Origin: Actinomycetes bacterium
GTDB taxonomy: Bacteria > Actinomycetota > Actinomycetes > S36-B12 > UBA10799
NCBI GenBank assembly: GCA_029779995.1
Contig: JAKOZM010000406.1
Coordinates: 1-21,521, forward strand
Reading direction: 5' to 3'
Length of the DNA stretch: 21,521 nt
Under the pieces are notes generated by a model. The model did no database searches, was not told where the DNA came from, and saw nothing but the letters and a program-made list of their open reading frames with translations. This document shows positions 8,182 to 15,447 of this stretch, piece by piece. The number at the start of each line of letters is the position of its first letter. The stretch's first letter is position 1. The translations under genes were made by a program, and so were the position numbers.

Positions 8182-10133
8182 CGGGCCAACTCCGTCACAG
8201 GGAATGGCACGAGCTCTCGGGTCTGCTCCGACACCCGGTTCCCGATGCTCAGATCAGTCACGCAGACCGTGGCGCCGATCGTGCCGGCGGAGACCAGGAC
8301 TTCTTGGCCAGGGCCACTGACCCGGAAGAAAACGGCGTGGAGCCCACGGCCGCGCAACGGAACGGTGTGAATCCTGCCCCCAACAGCCACATTGAGAGTG
8401 GTATCAACGCCGGTGAAGTATGCCACTCGCGCGTAGAAGTCCCATGCGATGAGTTTGCCGTCGAGGGGAATGCTGCGCGCTTGGTCGGTCACCTTGTATC
8501 CGCAGTCCGGATCGGGACCCGGCGGTGCGGCCGGGCCTTCGACGGTCTGCTCCTCCACGTTGCCGTCAGGACTGAAACCGTACATCGTGTCTGCAGCGAC
8601 ATCTGCGAAGATCGGGGCCCCCGGGACCGGGGTCATCACAGTCCGGGCGTTGGCGTATGGGGCCATCAATGCAGGATGGATGAGGTCGTCGGGAACGCCT
8701 TGGTCCAGCACCTGCTGCCCCGCCGGGATGCGCGAGAATGTCGCCTCGGCGTTCGCCATGTACCCGCGGGCCTGATTGCCCACCCAGTCCTGGGCCGGCA
8801 CCACAGTAGACACCAGGGCACTGGCACAGATCGCTGCCACGACGATGACGCCAACGCGACTGACCCTTGCGGGTTGCCACCGCATCGGAACCACCGCCAA
8901 CGTCAGAAGCAGCGACACCGGCCAGAGGATGTCAAAGGTGTATCGATAGGCAGTGCTTTCAACGACGGTTCCCGATCGGGCCAGTGCCGCGATCACCAAA
9001 ATGATCAGGGTGAATGTGGCGGTGCCAACCAAAAGCGCCCGCAGATGGCGACGGGTGATCCAGATCCAGACTGCTGCTGCGGCGGTGGCAACAGCAAAGA
9101 GGAACATCGCCCACGTGGCTGGCGCCGGGTTGGTGACGATCGGGGACCAGTTCGGTGGAGGAATCTCAAACCAGCGCCAAGGACCGCCCCAGATGGCGGG
9201 CAAGACGTTGTTGACCAACAGCATCCACATGTATCCGGGTATCTCAGTGAGACTGAAACCTGATCGCGCGATTTCTGCACTGCGAGTGATGACCAAAACC
9301 ATGGCTGCGGCAGAAGCGATCAGCATGGACATCCAGATCTTCTGCCGCCCGCGCCAGGCAGCCCGCAGACCTCTGGGACCTTCGGGCGTCAGTGGCACAA
9401 GGGCGGCTACACCGAACATGAACAGCGGCGCCATGAAACCACGGCTGAACGAGAAACAGGCACCGACAGCACATGCCACAGCGACCCAATCCCATAGTCG
9501 GCCGCCCAGGCGTTGGCACGCGACGACACTGACGACCCCCCCGACGAGGAAGAGCTGGTAGGGCGCTGCGTAGACGGCGGCCGCCCACCAGGTGCTGTTC
9601 TCAAAGCCGAAGAGGCTCAAACCGGCGATTGCAACGATGATCACGCTGCCCTGCCACCGGTCGGTCAGAAGCAGCGCCAACATGGCCGCGAGCACAAGCG
9701 TCGCGGCCCAAAGCACAAGCGTGAATACAGCCAGAGCTGTGTGTGATCCCGGGAAGAGCGCCTGCAGGATCCACTGGTTGAACAGCCCGATGGGGTTGAC
9801 ATGCCCTCCGTAGGACCGGGTGAGGTAGTCGAAGGTCAGCGAGTCGGTGGCCGCCCAGTACCGGAAAGCGAAGTCATCGGCGTAGAGGTAGCCCCGCAGT
9901 GAGATGGACGCCCGCAGCGACACCACGACCACGAGCACGGTGGACAGAATCGCCACATGCTTGCCTGACGGCAAACCGGCTCCCCACCCTTGGCGCACAT
10001 CGCGACGATACAGCACGACAGTCTCGAGCCCAGCGTCCATCACGGTGGTCCCACTCCGTGCCCGCCCTTTTGAAACTGCGCCACCCGCCCGGTGCCATGA
10101 CCCTGCCCCACTGCTGAGATCTGGGTTCGTCAC
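8178..10133 (-). CDS. Large multi-spanning membrane protein, GT-C glycosyltransferase-like, with C-terminal extracytoplasmic domain
   Basis: I do not recognise a named family. The 651-residue product has a first membrane segment at about 58-78, then a loop with YADDFAFRYWA (84-94) and GGHVNPIGL (109-117). An acidic pair in the first outer loop is the usual catalytic signature of GT-C enzymes that use lipid-phosphate sugars. About ten further hydrophobic segments follow, to about residue 443. The last 200 residues are soluble, with VPGAPIFADVAADTMYGF (503-520) and a probable beta-rich end. The GTG at 10133 overlaps the previous stop (GTGA). A later in-frame ATG at 10040 is an alternative start, and no good Shine-Dalgarno sequence supports either. 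Its place between acyltransferases and after an AftB-like gene suggests it adds a sugar to the same glycan, but this is inference. Confidence 0.75.
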   Translation of the reverse strand: MTNPDLSSGAGSWHRAGGAVSKGRARSGTTVMDAGLETVVLYRRDVRQGWGAGLPSGKHVAILSTVLVVVVSLRASISLRGYLYADDFAFRYWAATDSLTFDYLTRSYGGHVNPIGLFNQWILQALFPGSHTALAVFTLVLWAATLVLAAMLALLLTDRWQGSVIIVAIAGLSLFGFENSTWWAAAVYAAPYQLFLVGGVVSVVACQRLGGRLWDWVAVACAVGACFSFSRGFMAPLFMFGVAALVPLTPEGPRGLRAAWRGRQKIWMSMLIASAAAMVLVITRSAEIARSGFSLTEIPGYMWMLLVNNVLPAIWGGPWRWFEIPPPNWSPIVTNPAPATWAMFLFAVATAAAAVWIWITRRHLRALLVGTATFTLIILVIAALARSGTVVESTAYRYTFDILWPVSLLLTLAVVPMRWQPARVSRVGVIVVAAICASALVSTVVPAQDWVGNQARGYMANAEATFSRIPAGQQVLDQGVPDDLIHPALMAPYANARTVMTPVPGAPIFADVAADTMYGFSPDGNVEEQTVEGPAAPPGPDPDCGYKVTDQARSIPLDGKLIAWDFYARVAYFTGVDTTLNVAVGGRIHTVPLRGRGLHAVFFRVSGPGQEVLVSAGTIGATVCVTDLSIGNRVSEQTRELVPFPVTELAR

Positions 10134-12025
10134 CCGCGCCGGTCGCTAATCTGTTGGAGCACATAGGCCCACAGGAAATCGCGCCCCTGATTACTCCAGT
10201 GAACCCCGTCCTGACGCAGCGTGGTTCCCTCAATGGCATTCACCGGGCCACGACTGGAGCACGACAGAGGGGCCAAGTCTATGAATTCTGCATTCTCATG
10301 GGTGTCGGCCACGTGGCGCAGGATTTCGTTAAGGGCGGCTTGCCTGGTGCGATCGTTGAGTACGTCGCCGTTGAGTTCGGGGCCCGCCGCGTGGCAGGGG
10401 ACACCGAGTATGTACACCGGTCCCTCGCCAGGCGGCGTGATGAGGTCAACTGCCTGGGCTACTGCCTCCGAAACCGCGGCGGTGTACTCGGGCGAACCGG
10501 GCGGATAGGCGACCCCGTCCTCCACGACGTCGAACAACTCCCAGACATTCTCCATGAGCACGGTGGCGTCCGGCTTCGCCCAGACGACATAGTCGGCCCA
10601 CCTCTGCTGCCACCCGTCGCATTCCACACCGGCAGGGTTCGACCCCACCTGCTGAAGTCGCCTGTCCCGGATACCGCATCCCAGTGGCGCCAAGTACGTG
10701 AACTGCGTATTGCTGTAACGCGAGGTGGGGAAGCCGCCTGCAGCAGTGTAGGCGGTGGAGTCGCCGAACAATGTCAGCCGAGTGGGCAGTGAGGTGGCCG
10801 AAGGCCACTGCGATTCAGACGGCTCGCCTCCCTGCGCTCCGACCGTAGGGACGAAGGCGAGCGCCGCGACCGCCGCCACCCCAACGCCGTACGTCACCCA
10901 CTGGCGCGCAGCGGGCAGGCTGCTGAACCGGACACCACGGATAGGTCTCTCGATGAATCGGGTGGTGCCCCAGGCCAGGACCACTGACACCGAGATGGCC
11001 CACACTTGTCCGCCCAAAGGTGTGTCCTGATTGCCTTGGATCCAGAGGAATACGGGCCAGTGCCACAGGTACAGCGCGTAAGAGATGCCCCCGACCCACA
11101 CCAGCGGCCGCCAGCTGAACATGCGAGCAAGGGTGGAGTGGGAGGACTCCAGGACCGCCCAAAGGAGTACAGCAGACAAGAGGGCCGCAGCCGTAAGGAC
11201 TCCGGCGTAGGGCCTCTGCGTCCAAGGCTGGGCAAACACCATGAGCACCAAGAGGCCAGCCAACGCGACCCACCCCAGCGACTGCCGGAGCACCTTCGTC
11301 GGCCCGTCCCCCACCTGGACCGGCCGGGCTGCCACGAGCCCGAGTGCGACGCCGATGAACAGTGCCTGCACCCGCGTACCCGTTCCGAAATAGACGTGTA
11401 TGGGAGCTTCGCCCTGCAGGGACCATGCCCAGGCAGCGCTGGCGGCAGCGAGGACCGCGAAGCAGGCGACCAGCGTCCGGGCACCTACTCGCATTCTCCA
11501 TAGCAGCCACAGCAGCAGTGGCAACACGATGTAGAACTGCTCTTCGATCCCGAGCGACCAGGTCTGCAGCAGGGGCGAGGGCGAACCCCACTGCGTGAAG
11601 TATTGAGCATCACCGGCGAGCGCCCACCAGTTCGTGACGTACAGCAAGGCCGCGATGGCATCGCCGCGCAGACCCGGGCCGCCCTGGACAAGACCGAGGA
11701 TCGACATGCCCAGGACGGCCGCGACCACAGTGAGCAGGGCGGGGGCCAACCGGCGTGCCCGGCGAAGCCAGAAATCGACGGGACGGCTGCGCAACATCCA
11801 CGGCTGTCCCGCCACCAGGATTCCGGCCATCAGATAACCCGAGATCACGAAGAAGACGTCCACCCCGAGGAATCCTGCGGACAGCCACTGACCGTCGGTG
11901 TGGAAGGCCAGAACCGTGCCGATGGCCAGCGCTCGCAACCCATCCAGCGGTAGGTAGCGACGACCTCCAGCTGTCACAGGGGCGACAGCAGCAACGGGCA
12001 CCTGGGTGTCCTTGGCGGTCGTCAC
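10130..12025 (-). CDS. Acyltransferase-3 membrane O-acyltransferase fused to C-terminal SGNH domain (copy C)
   Basis: A 631-residue fusion. The membrane domain shows LDGLRALAIGTVLAFH (27-42, probable catalytic His42), GFLGVDVFFVISGYLM (51-66), RRARRLAPAL (88-97), QTWSLGIEEQFY (154-165, with Gln where copies A and B have His) and YALYLWHWP (316-324). The SGNH domain has GDS (421-423), WQQRW (472-476) and DGVH (606-609). The open frame extends to 12196, but the extra 57 residues lie over the end of the AftB-like gene and look non-coding. I chose the GTG at 12025, which follows a TAATCT box by 7 bases. It lies 53 bases after the AftB-like stop and overlaps the next gene by 4 bases. Substrate is unknown. 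Confidence 0.92.
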   Translation of the reverse strand: MTTAKDTQVPVAAVAPVTAGGRRYLPLDGLRALAIGTVLAFHTDGQWLSAGFLGVDVFFVISGYLMAGILVAGQPWMLRSRPVDFWLRRARRLAPALLTVVAAVLGMSILGLVQGGPGLRGDAIAALLYVTNWWALAGDAQYFTQWGSPSPLLQTWSLGIEEQFYIVLPLLLWLLWRMRVGARTLVACFAVLAAASAAWAWSLQGEAPIHVYFGTGTRVQALFIGVALGLVAARPVQVGDGPTKVLRQSLGWVALAGLLVLMVFAQPWTQRPYAGVLTAAALLSAVLLWAVLESSHSTLARMFSWRPLVWVGGISYALYLWHWPVFLWIQGNQDTPLGGQVWAISVSVVLAWGTTRFIERPIRGVRFSSLPAARQWVTYGVGVAAVAALAFVPTVGAQGGEPSESQWPSATSLPTRLTLFGDSTAYTAAGGFPTSRYSNTQFTYLAPLGCGIRDRRLQQVGSNPAGVECDGWQQRWADYVVWAKPDATVLMENVWELFDVVEDGVAYPPGSPEYTAAVSEAVAQAVDLITPPGEGPVYILGVPCHAAGPELNGDVLNDRTRQAALNEILRHVADTHENAEFIDLAPLSCSSRGPVNAIEGTTLRQDGVHWSNQGRDFLWAYVLQQISDRRG

Positions 12026-12032
12026 CCTGCCG

Positions 12033-12038
12033 AGATTA
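12033..12038 (-). promoter_or_regulatory. Possible -10 box (TAATCT) before acyltransferase copy C
   Basis: TAATCT is a good -10 match and ends 7 bases before the GTG at 12025, inside the 52-base gap after the AftB-like gene. It may give an internal leaderless promoter for the acyltransferase/GT-C part of the block. No clear -35 element is visible. Confidence 0.4.
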
Positions 12039-12077
12039 CACAGCCGATCACCTGCGGAGACGGCCAAAAGCGGGACC

Positions 12078-13664
12078 TCACGGTGTGATCGACTGCCACA
12101 GTTGCCGTAGTTGCTGGGCCTGTTGGGGATCGCGCAGCAGTTGCGGATCTGCCCAGGTGACAGCATCGATGTACCCATCGGGCAAAGGACGGGCATAGTG
12201 GCCGACCCGCCATCCCGGTCCGCTCAGGAACAGCGGGTCCATCGGTGTCGGCTCTGCGGGCACTGGCACAAATCGTTGCTGAGCCAGGAACCTGTCGGTG
12301 AGGCCGCACAGATCAATGATGTGTACTTGAGGCCCTCGTAGAATGCCCGCGCGCCCGATGGCCGCGTACTCGACGTCCACCGTGCGCGGAACAGTGCCCT
12401 TGACCCGGGCCCAGGCGGCGGCAGTGCGCTGCATCGATGTGGGGTCCATCCCAGTGATTGCGGGAGCCACCGGGGGCTCACCAACGACCGCGGTTCCCGC
12501 GTTGGCCACCCAGAAGGCCCGCTCGTCCACCACCCCGCGCAGCATGATTCCCACTGAGTTGGTATCCGAGGTCAATGCGAACGAACGGTTCGCCAGAGCC
12601 ACAAGGGCCACCAACCCTGCAGCGCAGACGAAGAACGCCTTCCACCATTTGGGCGCCGGTCGGCGCAGGTCCCGGCTTGCTTCAGCAATCGCCAGCAGGC
12701 AGACGATGGCAGGTAGGTACAGGAAACGACCCGCCATGAAGTCTCCACCCACGCTCACCACGTAGATGAGGTAGACGCCGGCGCCCGTGAGCAGAGCGGC
12801 CGCCCTCGAGCAGCGTGTGCCAAGCACGGCCACAAGTGCCGCGAGCAGAGGCACCCATATGACTGAGTCGTAATCCAGCGAATACCGCAGGTAGAACAGA
12901 CCCTGTCCAAAGAGTTCCGAGCGTGGGATGTCGATATTCGTCTTCGCCGCAAAGGTGTTCGGCAGGATCGAACCGTAGTAGACCCAGGCGAACAGAGACC
13001 ATGCGGCAAGCGGAGCCAGGGCCCCTGCGGCCATGAGGCCAACGTGGCGTCTGTTCGCCCGGTGACTCCACATGACCAATCCCACTAATGGCGCCACCAG
13101 GATGACCGCATCAAGTCGCGTAAGAGCCACCGCCGCGATGAGCACGCCCCACAACACGCTGCGCAGCGGACGGGGCGACTGCCGCGGCACAAGGGCCACC
13201 AGGGCTACGATCAGCAGCGCCCCAAGGGGACCCTCCAGGCCCCCGGTACTCCAGACCGTCACGACGTTCGACGTGATCAGCACCAGGCCAACGAACACCA
13301 TTGCCGCGGCGGTTCTGGTCCGCCACAGAAGGAGAGCTGCTGCCATGACTGCGAGGGCCCCATTGACGATGACCACCGCGTAGACCCAGGAACCGGTCAC
13401 AGACCCGACCACGAGAATCACCATCAGCCAGAGCGGATGGGTGTAACCAGCAACTCTTTCACCGACGTTGAACACCAGACCGTTGCCAGCATGAGCGTTC
13501 AGGGCCGTGCGCAACGTGATCAACCAGTCATCGCCGTACCACGCCAAGCGAACCACTGTGAGTGTGTAAAGCGCGAGAAGAATGGCGAAGATGCTCCTAC
13601 GGGGCCATTTCGTAGGCACCGGGGAGTCGATCTCCTGGGTGACGCCTGGTACGGCAAATGCCAC
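12078..13664 (-). CDS. aftB: AftB-like terminal beta-1,2-arabinofuranosyltransferase (GT-C fold)
   Basis: A 528-residue polytopic protein that carries the signature of mycobacterial AftB, which adds terminal beta-1,2-arabinofuranose to arabinan from decaprenyl-phosphoarabinose outside the membrane. Seen: GDDWLITLRTALN (44-56, acidic pair in the first outer loop), GNGLVFNVGERVAGYT (60-75), STGGLEGPLGAL (139-150), LTRLDAV (181-187), YYGSILPNTFAAK (229-241), GGDFMAGRFLYLP (306-318), VVDERAFW (378-385) and VHIIDLCGL (447-455) in the soluble C-terminal part. It is somewhat shorter than AftB as I remember it (about 630). The GTG start has a strong GGGAGG ribosome binding site 6 bases upstream (13676-13671). 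It opens the five-gene minus-strand block, downstream of the rpsA terminator. The symbol marks homology; linkage specificity in this organism is untested. Confidence 0.82.
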   Translation of the reverse strand: MAFAVPGVTQEIDSPVPTKWPRRSIFAILLALYTLTVVRLAWYGDDWLITLRTALNAHAGNGLVFNVGERVAGYTHPLWLMVILVVGSVTGSWVYAVVIVNGALAVMAAALLLWRTRTAAAMVFVGLVLITSNVVTVWSTGGLEGPLGALLIVALVALVPRQSPRPLRSVLWGVLIAAVALTRLDAVILVAPLVGLVMWSHRANRRHVGLMAAGALAPLAAWSLFAWVYYGSILPNTFAAKTNIDIPRSELFGQGLFYLRYSLDYDSVIWVPLLAALVAVLGTRCSRAAALLTGAGVYLIYVVSVGGDFMAGRFLYLPAIVCLLAIAEASRDLRRPAPKWWKAFFVCAAGLVALVALANRSFALTSDTNSVGIMLRGVVDERAFWVANAGTAVVGEPPVAPAITGMDPTSMQRTAAAWARVKGTVPRTVDVEYAAIGRAGILRGPQVHIIDLCGLTDRFLAQQRFVPVPAEPTPMDPLFLSGPGWRVGHYARPLPDGYIDAVTWADPQLLRDPQQAQQLRQLWQSITP

Positions 13665-13670
13665 CTAACG

Positions 13671-13676
13671 CCTCCC
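13671..13676 (-). promoter_or_regulatory. Shine-Dalgarno site (GGGAGG) of the AftB-like gene
   Basis: GGGAGG lies 6 bases before the GTG at 13664, an ideal spacing. It decides the start codon and contrasts with the leaderless-style starts of several other genes in the window. Confidence 0.7.
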
Positions 13677-13688
13677 ACGCTCCGGCCC

Positions 13689-13721
13689 GACACGATCATG
13701 CCGACCTTAGCCGATCGTGTC
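13689..13721. promoter_or_regulatory. Perfect 9-bp inverted repeat around a possible -10 box upstream of the AftB-like gene
   Basis: GACACGATC (13689-13697) and GATCGTGTC (13713-13721) form a perfect dyad with a 15-base spacer. On the minus strand the spacer contains TAAGGT (13709-13704), a TANNNT match that would start a transcript with a leader of roughly 30 bases including the GGGAGG site. The dyad could be an operator for a dimeric regulator, or an RNA hairpin if transcription begins further upstream. Which of these applies is not shown by the sequence. Confidence 0.45.
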
Positions 13722-13732
13722 TCCCGCACGAC

Positions 13733-13773
13733 GAGTTCGGCCCCGCACCCTGTTGGGGAGCGGGGCCGAACTC
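13733..13773 (-). terminator. Hairpin terminator of rpsA
   Basis: A perfect 14-bp stem, 13733-13746 with 13760-13773, and a 13-base loop that can itself pair CCC with GGG. It lies 20 bases after the rpsA stop and before the AftB-like gene. No U-tract follows on the minus strand, as is common for high-GC actinobacterial terminators. It separates rpsA transcription from the envelope block. Confidence 0.75.
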
Positions 13774-13793
13774 ACGTCACTACCGGGGAATCA

Positions 13794-15266
13794 TCAGCCC
13801 TCTTGCTGCAACTTCTCCCGCAGTGCGGCAAGCGCCTCGTTCGCGTCATCATCCAGCGACCCTGACGGCTCGGCGGGAGCGGCGGTGTAGTCACCGGAGA
13901 CCGCAGCCTCTTCGTCGGCCTTCTTGGCCTCAGTGATCTGCTCCTTGTGCTGGGTCCAGCGCTGGTAGGCCTCCTGGTACTGCTGCTCCCACTCGGTGCG
14001 CTGATCCTCGAAGCCCTCTTTCCACTCACCGGACACCGGGTCGAAGCCCTCGGGACCGATGTACGCGCCGTTCTCGTCGTATGACGCGGGCATGCCGTAA
14101 AGGTACGGATCGAACTCGTCGGTGGTCTCGGCACCGGCGTCCTCGTTGGCCTGCTTCAGCGACAGCGAGATGCGACGCCGTTCAAGGTCGATGTCGATGA
14201 CCTTGACGAAGATCTCGTCGCCCACCGTGACGATCTGCTCGGGGATCTCCACGTGGCGCTCGGCCAGCTCGGAGATGTGCACAAGACCCTCGATACCCTC
14301 GGCGACCCGCACGAACGCACCGAACGGCACCAACTTCGTGACGCGGCCAGGAACGACCTGTCCGATCGCATGGGTCCGGGCGAAGTGCTGCCACGGGTCT
14401 TCCTGCGTTGCTTTCAAGGACAACGAGACCCGCTCGCGGTCCATGTCCACGTCGAGTACCTCGACAGTGACCTCCTGGCCAACCTCGACAACCTCTTGCG
14501 GGTGGTCGATGTGCTTCCAGGACAGCTCGGACACGTGGACGAGGCCGTCGACGCCACCGAGGTCCACGAAGGCACCGAAGTTCACGATGCTCGACACGAC
14601 GCCGGAGCGGACCTGGCCCTTCTGCAGCTGGTTCAGGAAGCCGGTGCGCACCACGGACTGGGTCTGCTCGAGGAAGGCCCGGCGGGACAACACAACATTG
14701 TTCCGGTTCTTGTCCAGCTCGATGATCTTGGCCTCGATCTCCTGACCCACGTAGGGCTGGAGGTCGCGCACGCGGCGCATGTCGACCAGCGATGCCGGCA
14801 GGAAGCCGCGTAGCCCGATATCCACGATCAGGCCGCCCTTGACGACCTCGATCACGTTACCGGTGACGACGCCATCGGCTTCCTTGATCTTCTCGATGTC
14901 GCCCCACGCCCGCTCGTACTGCGCGCGCTTCTTGGACAGCATGAGACGGCCGTCCTTGTCTTCCTTCTGCAGGACCAGGGCCTCGACTCGATCCCCCACG
15001 GCAACCACCTGCGACGGATCGACGTCGTGCTTGATGCTCAACTCACGCGCGGGGATGACACCCTCGGTCTTGTACCCGATGTCGAGCAGGACCTCGTCGC
15101 GGTCGACCTTGACGATGACACCCTCCACGATGTCGCCGTCGTTGAAGTCCTTGATGGTCGCATCGATGGCCGCGAGCAATGCCGCGTCATCACCGATGTC
15201 GTTGACGGCCACCTGGCGGGCCGCGGAAGAAGTGGGAGCAGGGTTGATATCGGGGTTGTCAGTCAT
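13794..15266 (-). CDS. rpsA: Small ribosomal subunit protein S1
   Basis: A 490-residue protein with four S1 RNA-binding domains at about 44-113, 131-197, 218-286 and 303-372. Each shows the family pattern, for example GDIVEGVIVKVDRDEVLLDI (44-63) and VNFGAFVDLGGVDGLVHVSE (228-247). A long acidic, Gln/Glu-rich tail follows (about 380-490), with aromatic repeats such as FDPYLYG, typical of actinobacterial S1. S1 helps the ribosome bind structured mRNAs. The ATG at 15266 begins MTDNPDINPAPTSSAARQVA, a usual S1 start, yet no Shine-Dalgarno sequence lies within 30 bases upstream. A strong hairpin follows the stop. The length and the four-domain layout match actinobacterial homologues rather than the six-domain enterobacterial form. 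Confidence 0.97.
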   Translation of the reverse strand: MTDNPDINPAPTSSAARQVAVNDIGDDAALLAAIDATIKDFNDGDIVEGVIVKVDRDEVLLDIGYKTEGVIPARELSIKHDVDPSQVVAVGDRVEALVLQKEDKDGRLMLSKKRAQYERAWGDIEKIKEADGVVTGNVIEVVKGGLIVDIGLRGFLPASLVDMRRVRDLQPYVGQEIEAKIIELDKNRNNVVLSRRAFLEQTQSVVRTGFLNQLQKGQVRSGVVSSIVNFGAFVDLGGVDGLVHVSELSWKHIDHPQEVVEVGQEVTVEVLDVDMDRERVSLSLKATQEDPWQHFARTHAIGQVVPGRVTKLVPFGAFVRVAEGIEGLVHISELAERHVEIPEQIVTVGDEIFVKVIDIDLERRRISLSLKQANEDAGAETTDEFDPYLYGMPASYDENGAYIGPEGFDPVSGEWKEGFEDQRTEWEQQYQEAYQRWTQHKEQITEAKKADEEAAVSGDYTAAPAEPSGSLDDDANEALAALREKLQQEG

Positions 15267-15378
15267 GAAGTGTTGGTAGCCGGTCTGTTAGGTGGGCACA
15301 GAAACGCGCGCTGGAGTGTGAATCCTCTCGGTCGGGTTCACGCACACGACACTGTGAGGGCATCGATGCCTTGCTGAA

Positions 15379-15384
15379 AGCATA
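15379..15384 (-). promoter_or_regulatory. Possible -10 box (TATGCT) of rpsA
   Basis: TATGCT fits TANNNT and lies about 113 bases upstream of the rpsA ATG, just past the terminator of the upstream gene. It would give a leader of roughly 105 bases. No recognisable -35 hexamer lies 17 bases upstream. The leader holds an imperfect inverted repeat (15316-15325 with 15334-15343, 8 of 10 pairs). Weak evidence. Confidence 0.3.
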
Positions 15385-15387
15385 GCG

Positions 15388-15423
15388 AAGGGGCGACCCG
15401 GCCTCTAGACCGGATCGCCCCTT
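15388..15423 (-). terminator. Hairpin terminator after the DUF3068 gene
   Basis: A 14-bp stem with one mismatch, 15388-15401 with 15410-15423, and an 8-base loop, placed 25 bases after the DUF3068 stop codon. The strand is assigned because only minus-strand genes flank it. A short T run lies on the plus-strand side only. Confidence 0.65.
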
Positions 15424-15447
15424 TCGTGCTACTGAAGCGATGTACCG

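Noticed and set aside
8112..9263. A 383-codon open frame on the plus strand
   Set aside because: It is antisense to the GT-C-like gene. Its His/Gly/Asp/Gln-rich composition is typical of a shadow frame, and there is no domain or ribosome binding site.
4347..12025. The three acyltransferases as a recent tandem duplication
   Set aside because: Only family motifs and key cysteines match; the remaining sequence is too diverged, and no long direct DNA repeat is apparent by eye.
12026..12196. A 57-residue N-terminal extension of acyltransferase copy C
   Set aside because: It overlaps the end of the AftB-like gene in another frame, is Cys/Asn/Ser-rich and precedes the usual acyltransferase-3 start; a GTG with a good -10 box fits better.
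4347..13664. The envelope block as a mobile island
   Set aside because: No integrase, transposase, tRNA target or flanking repeat was seen, and GC content looks like that of the flanks, so transfer cannot be supported from the sequence.
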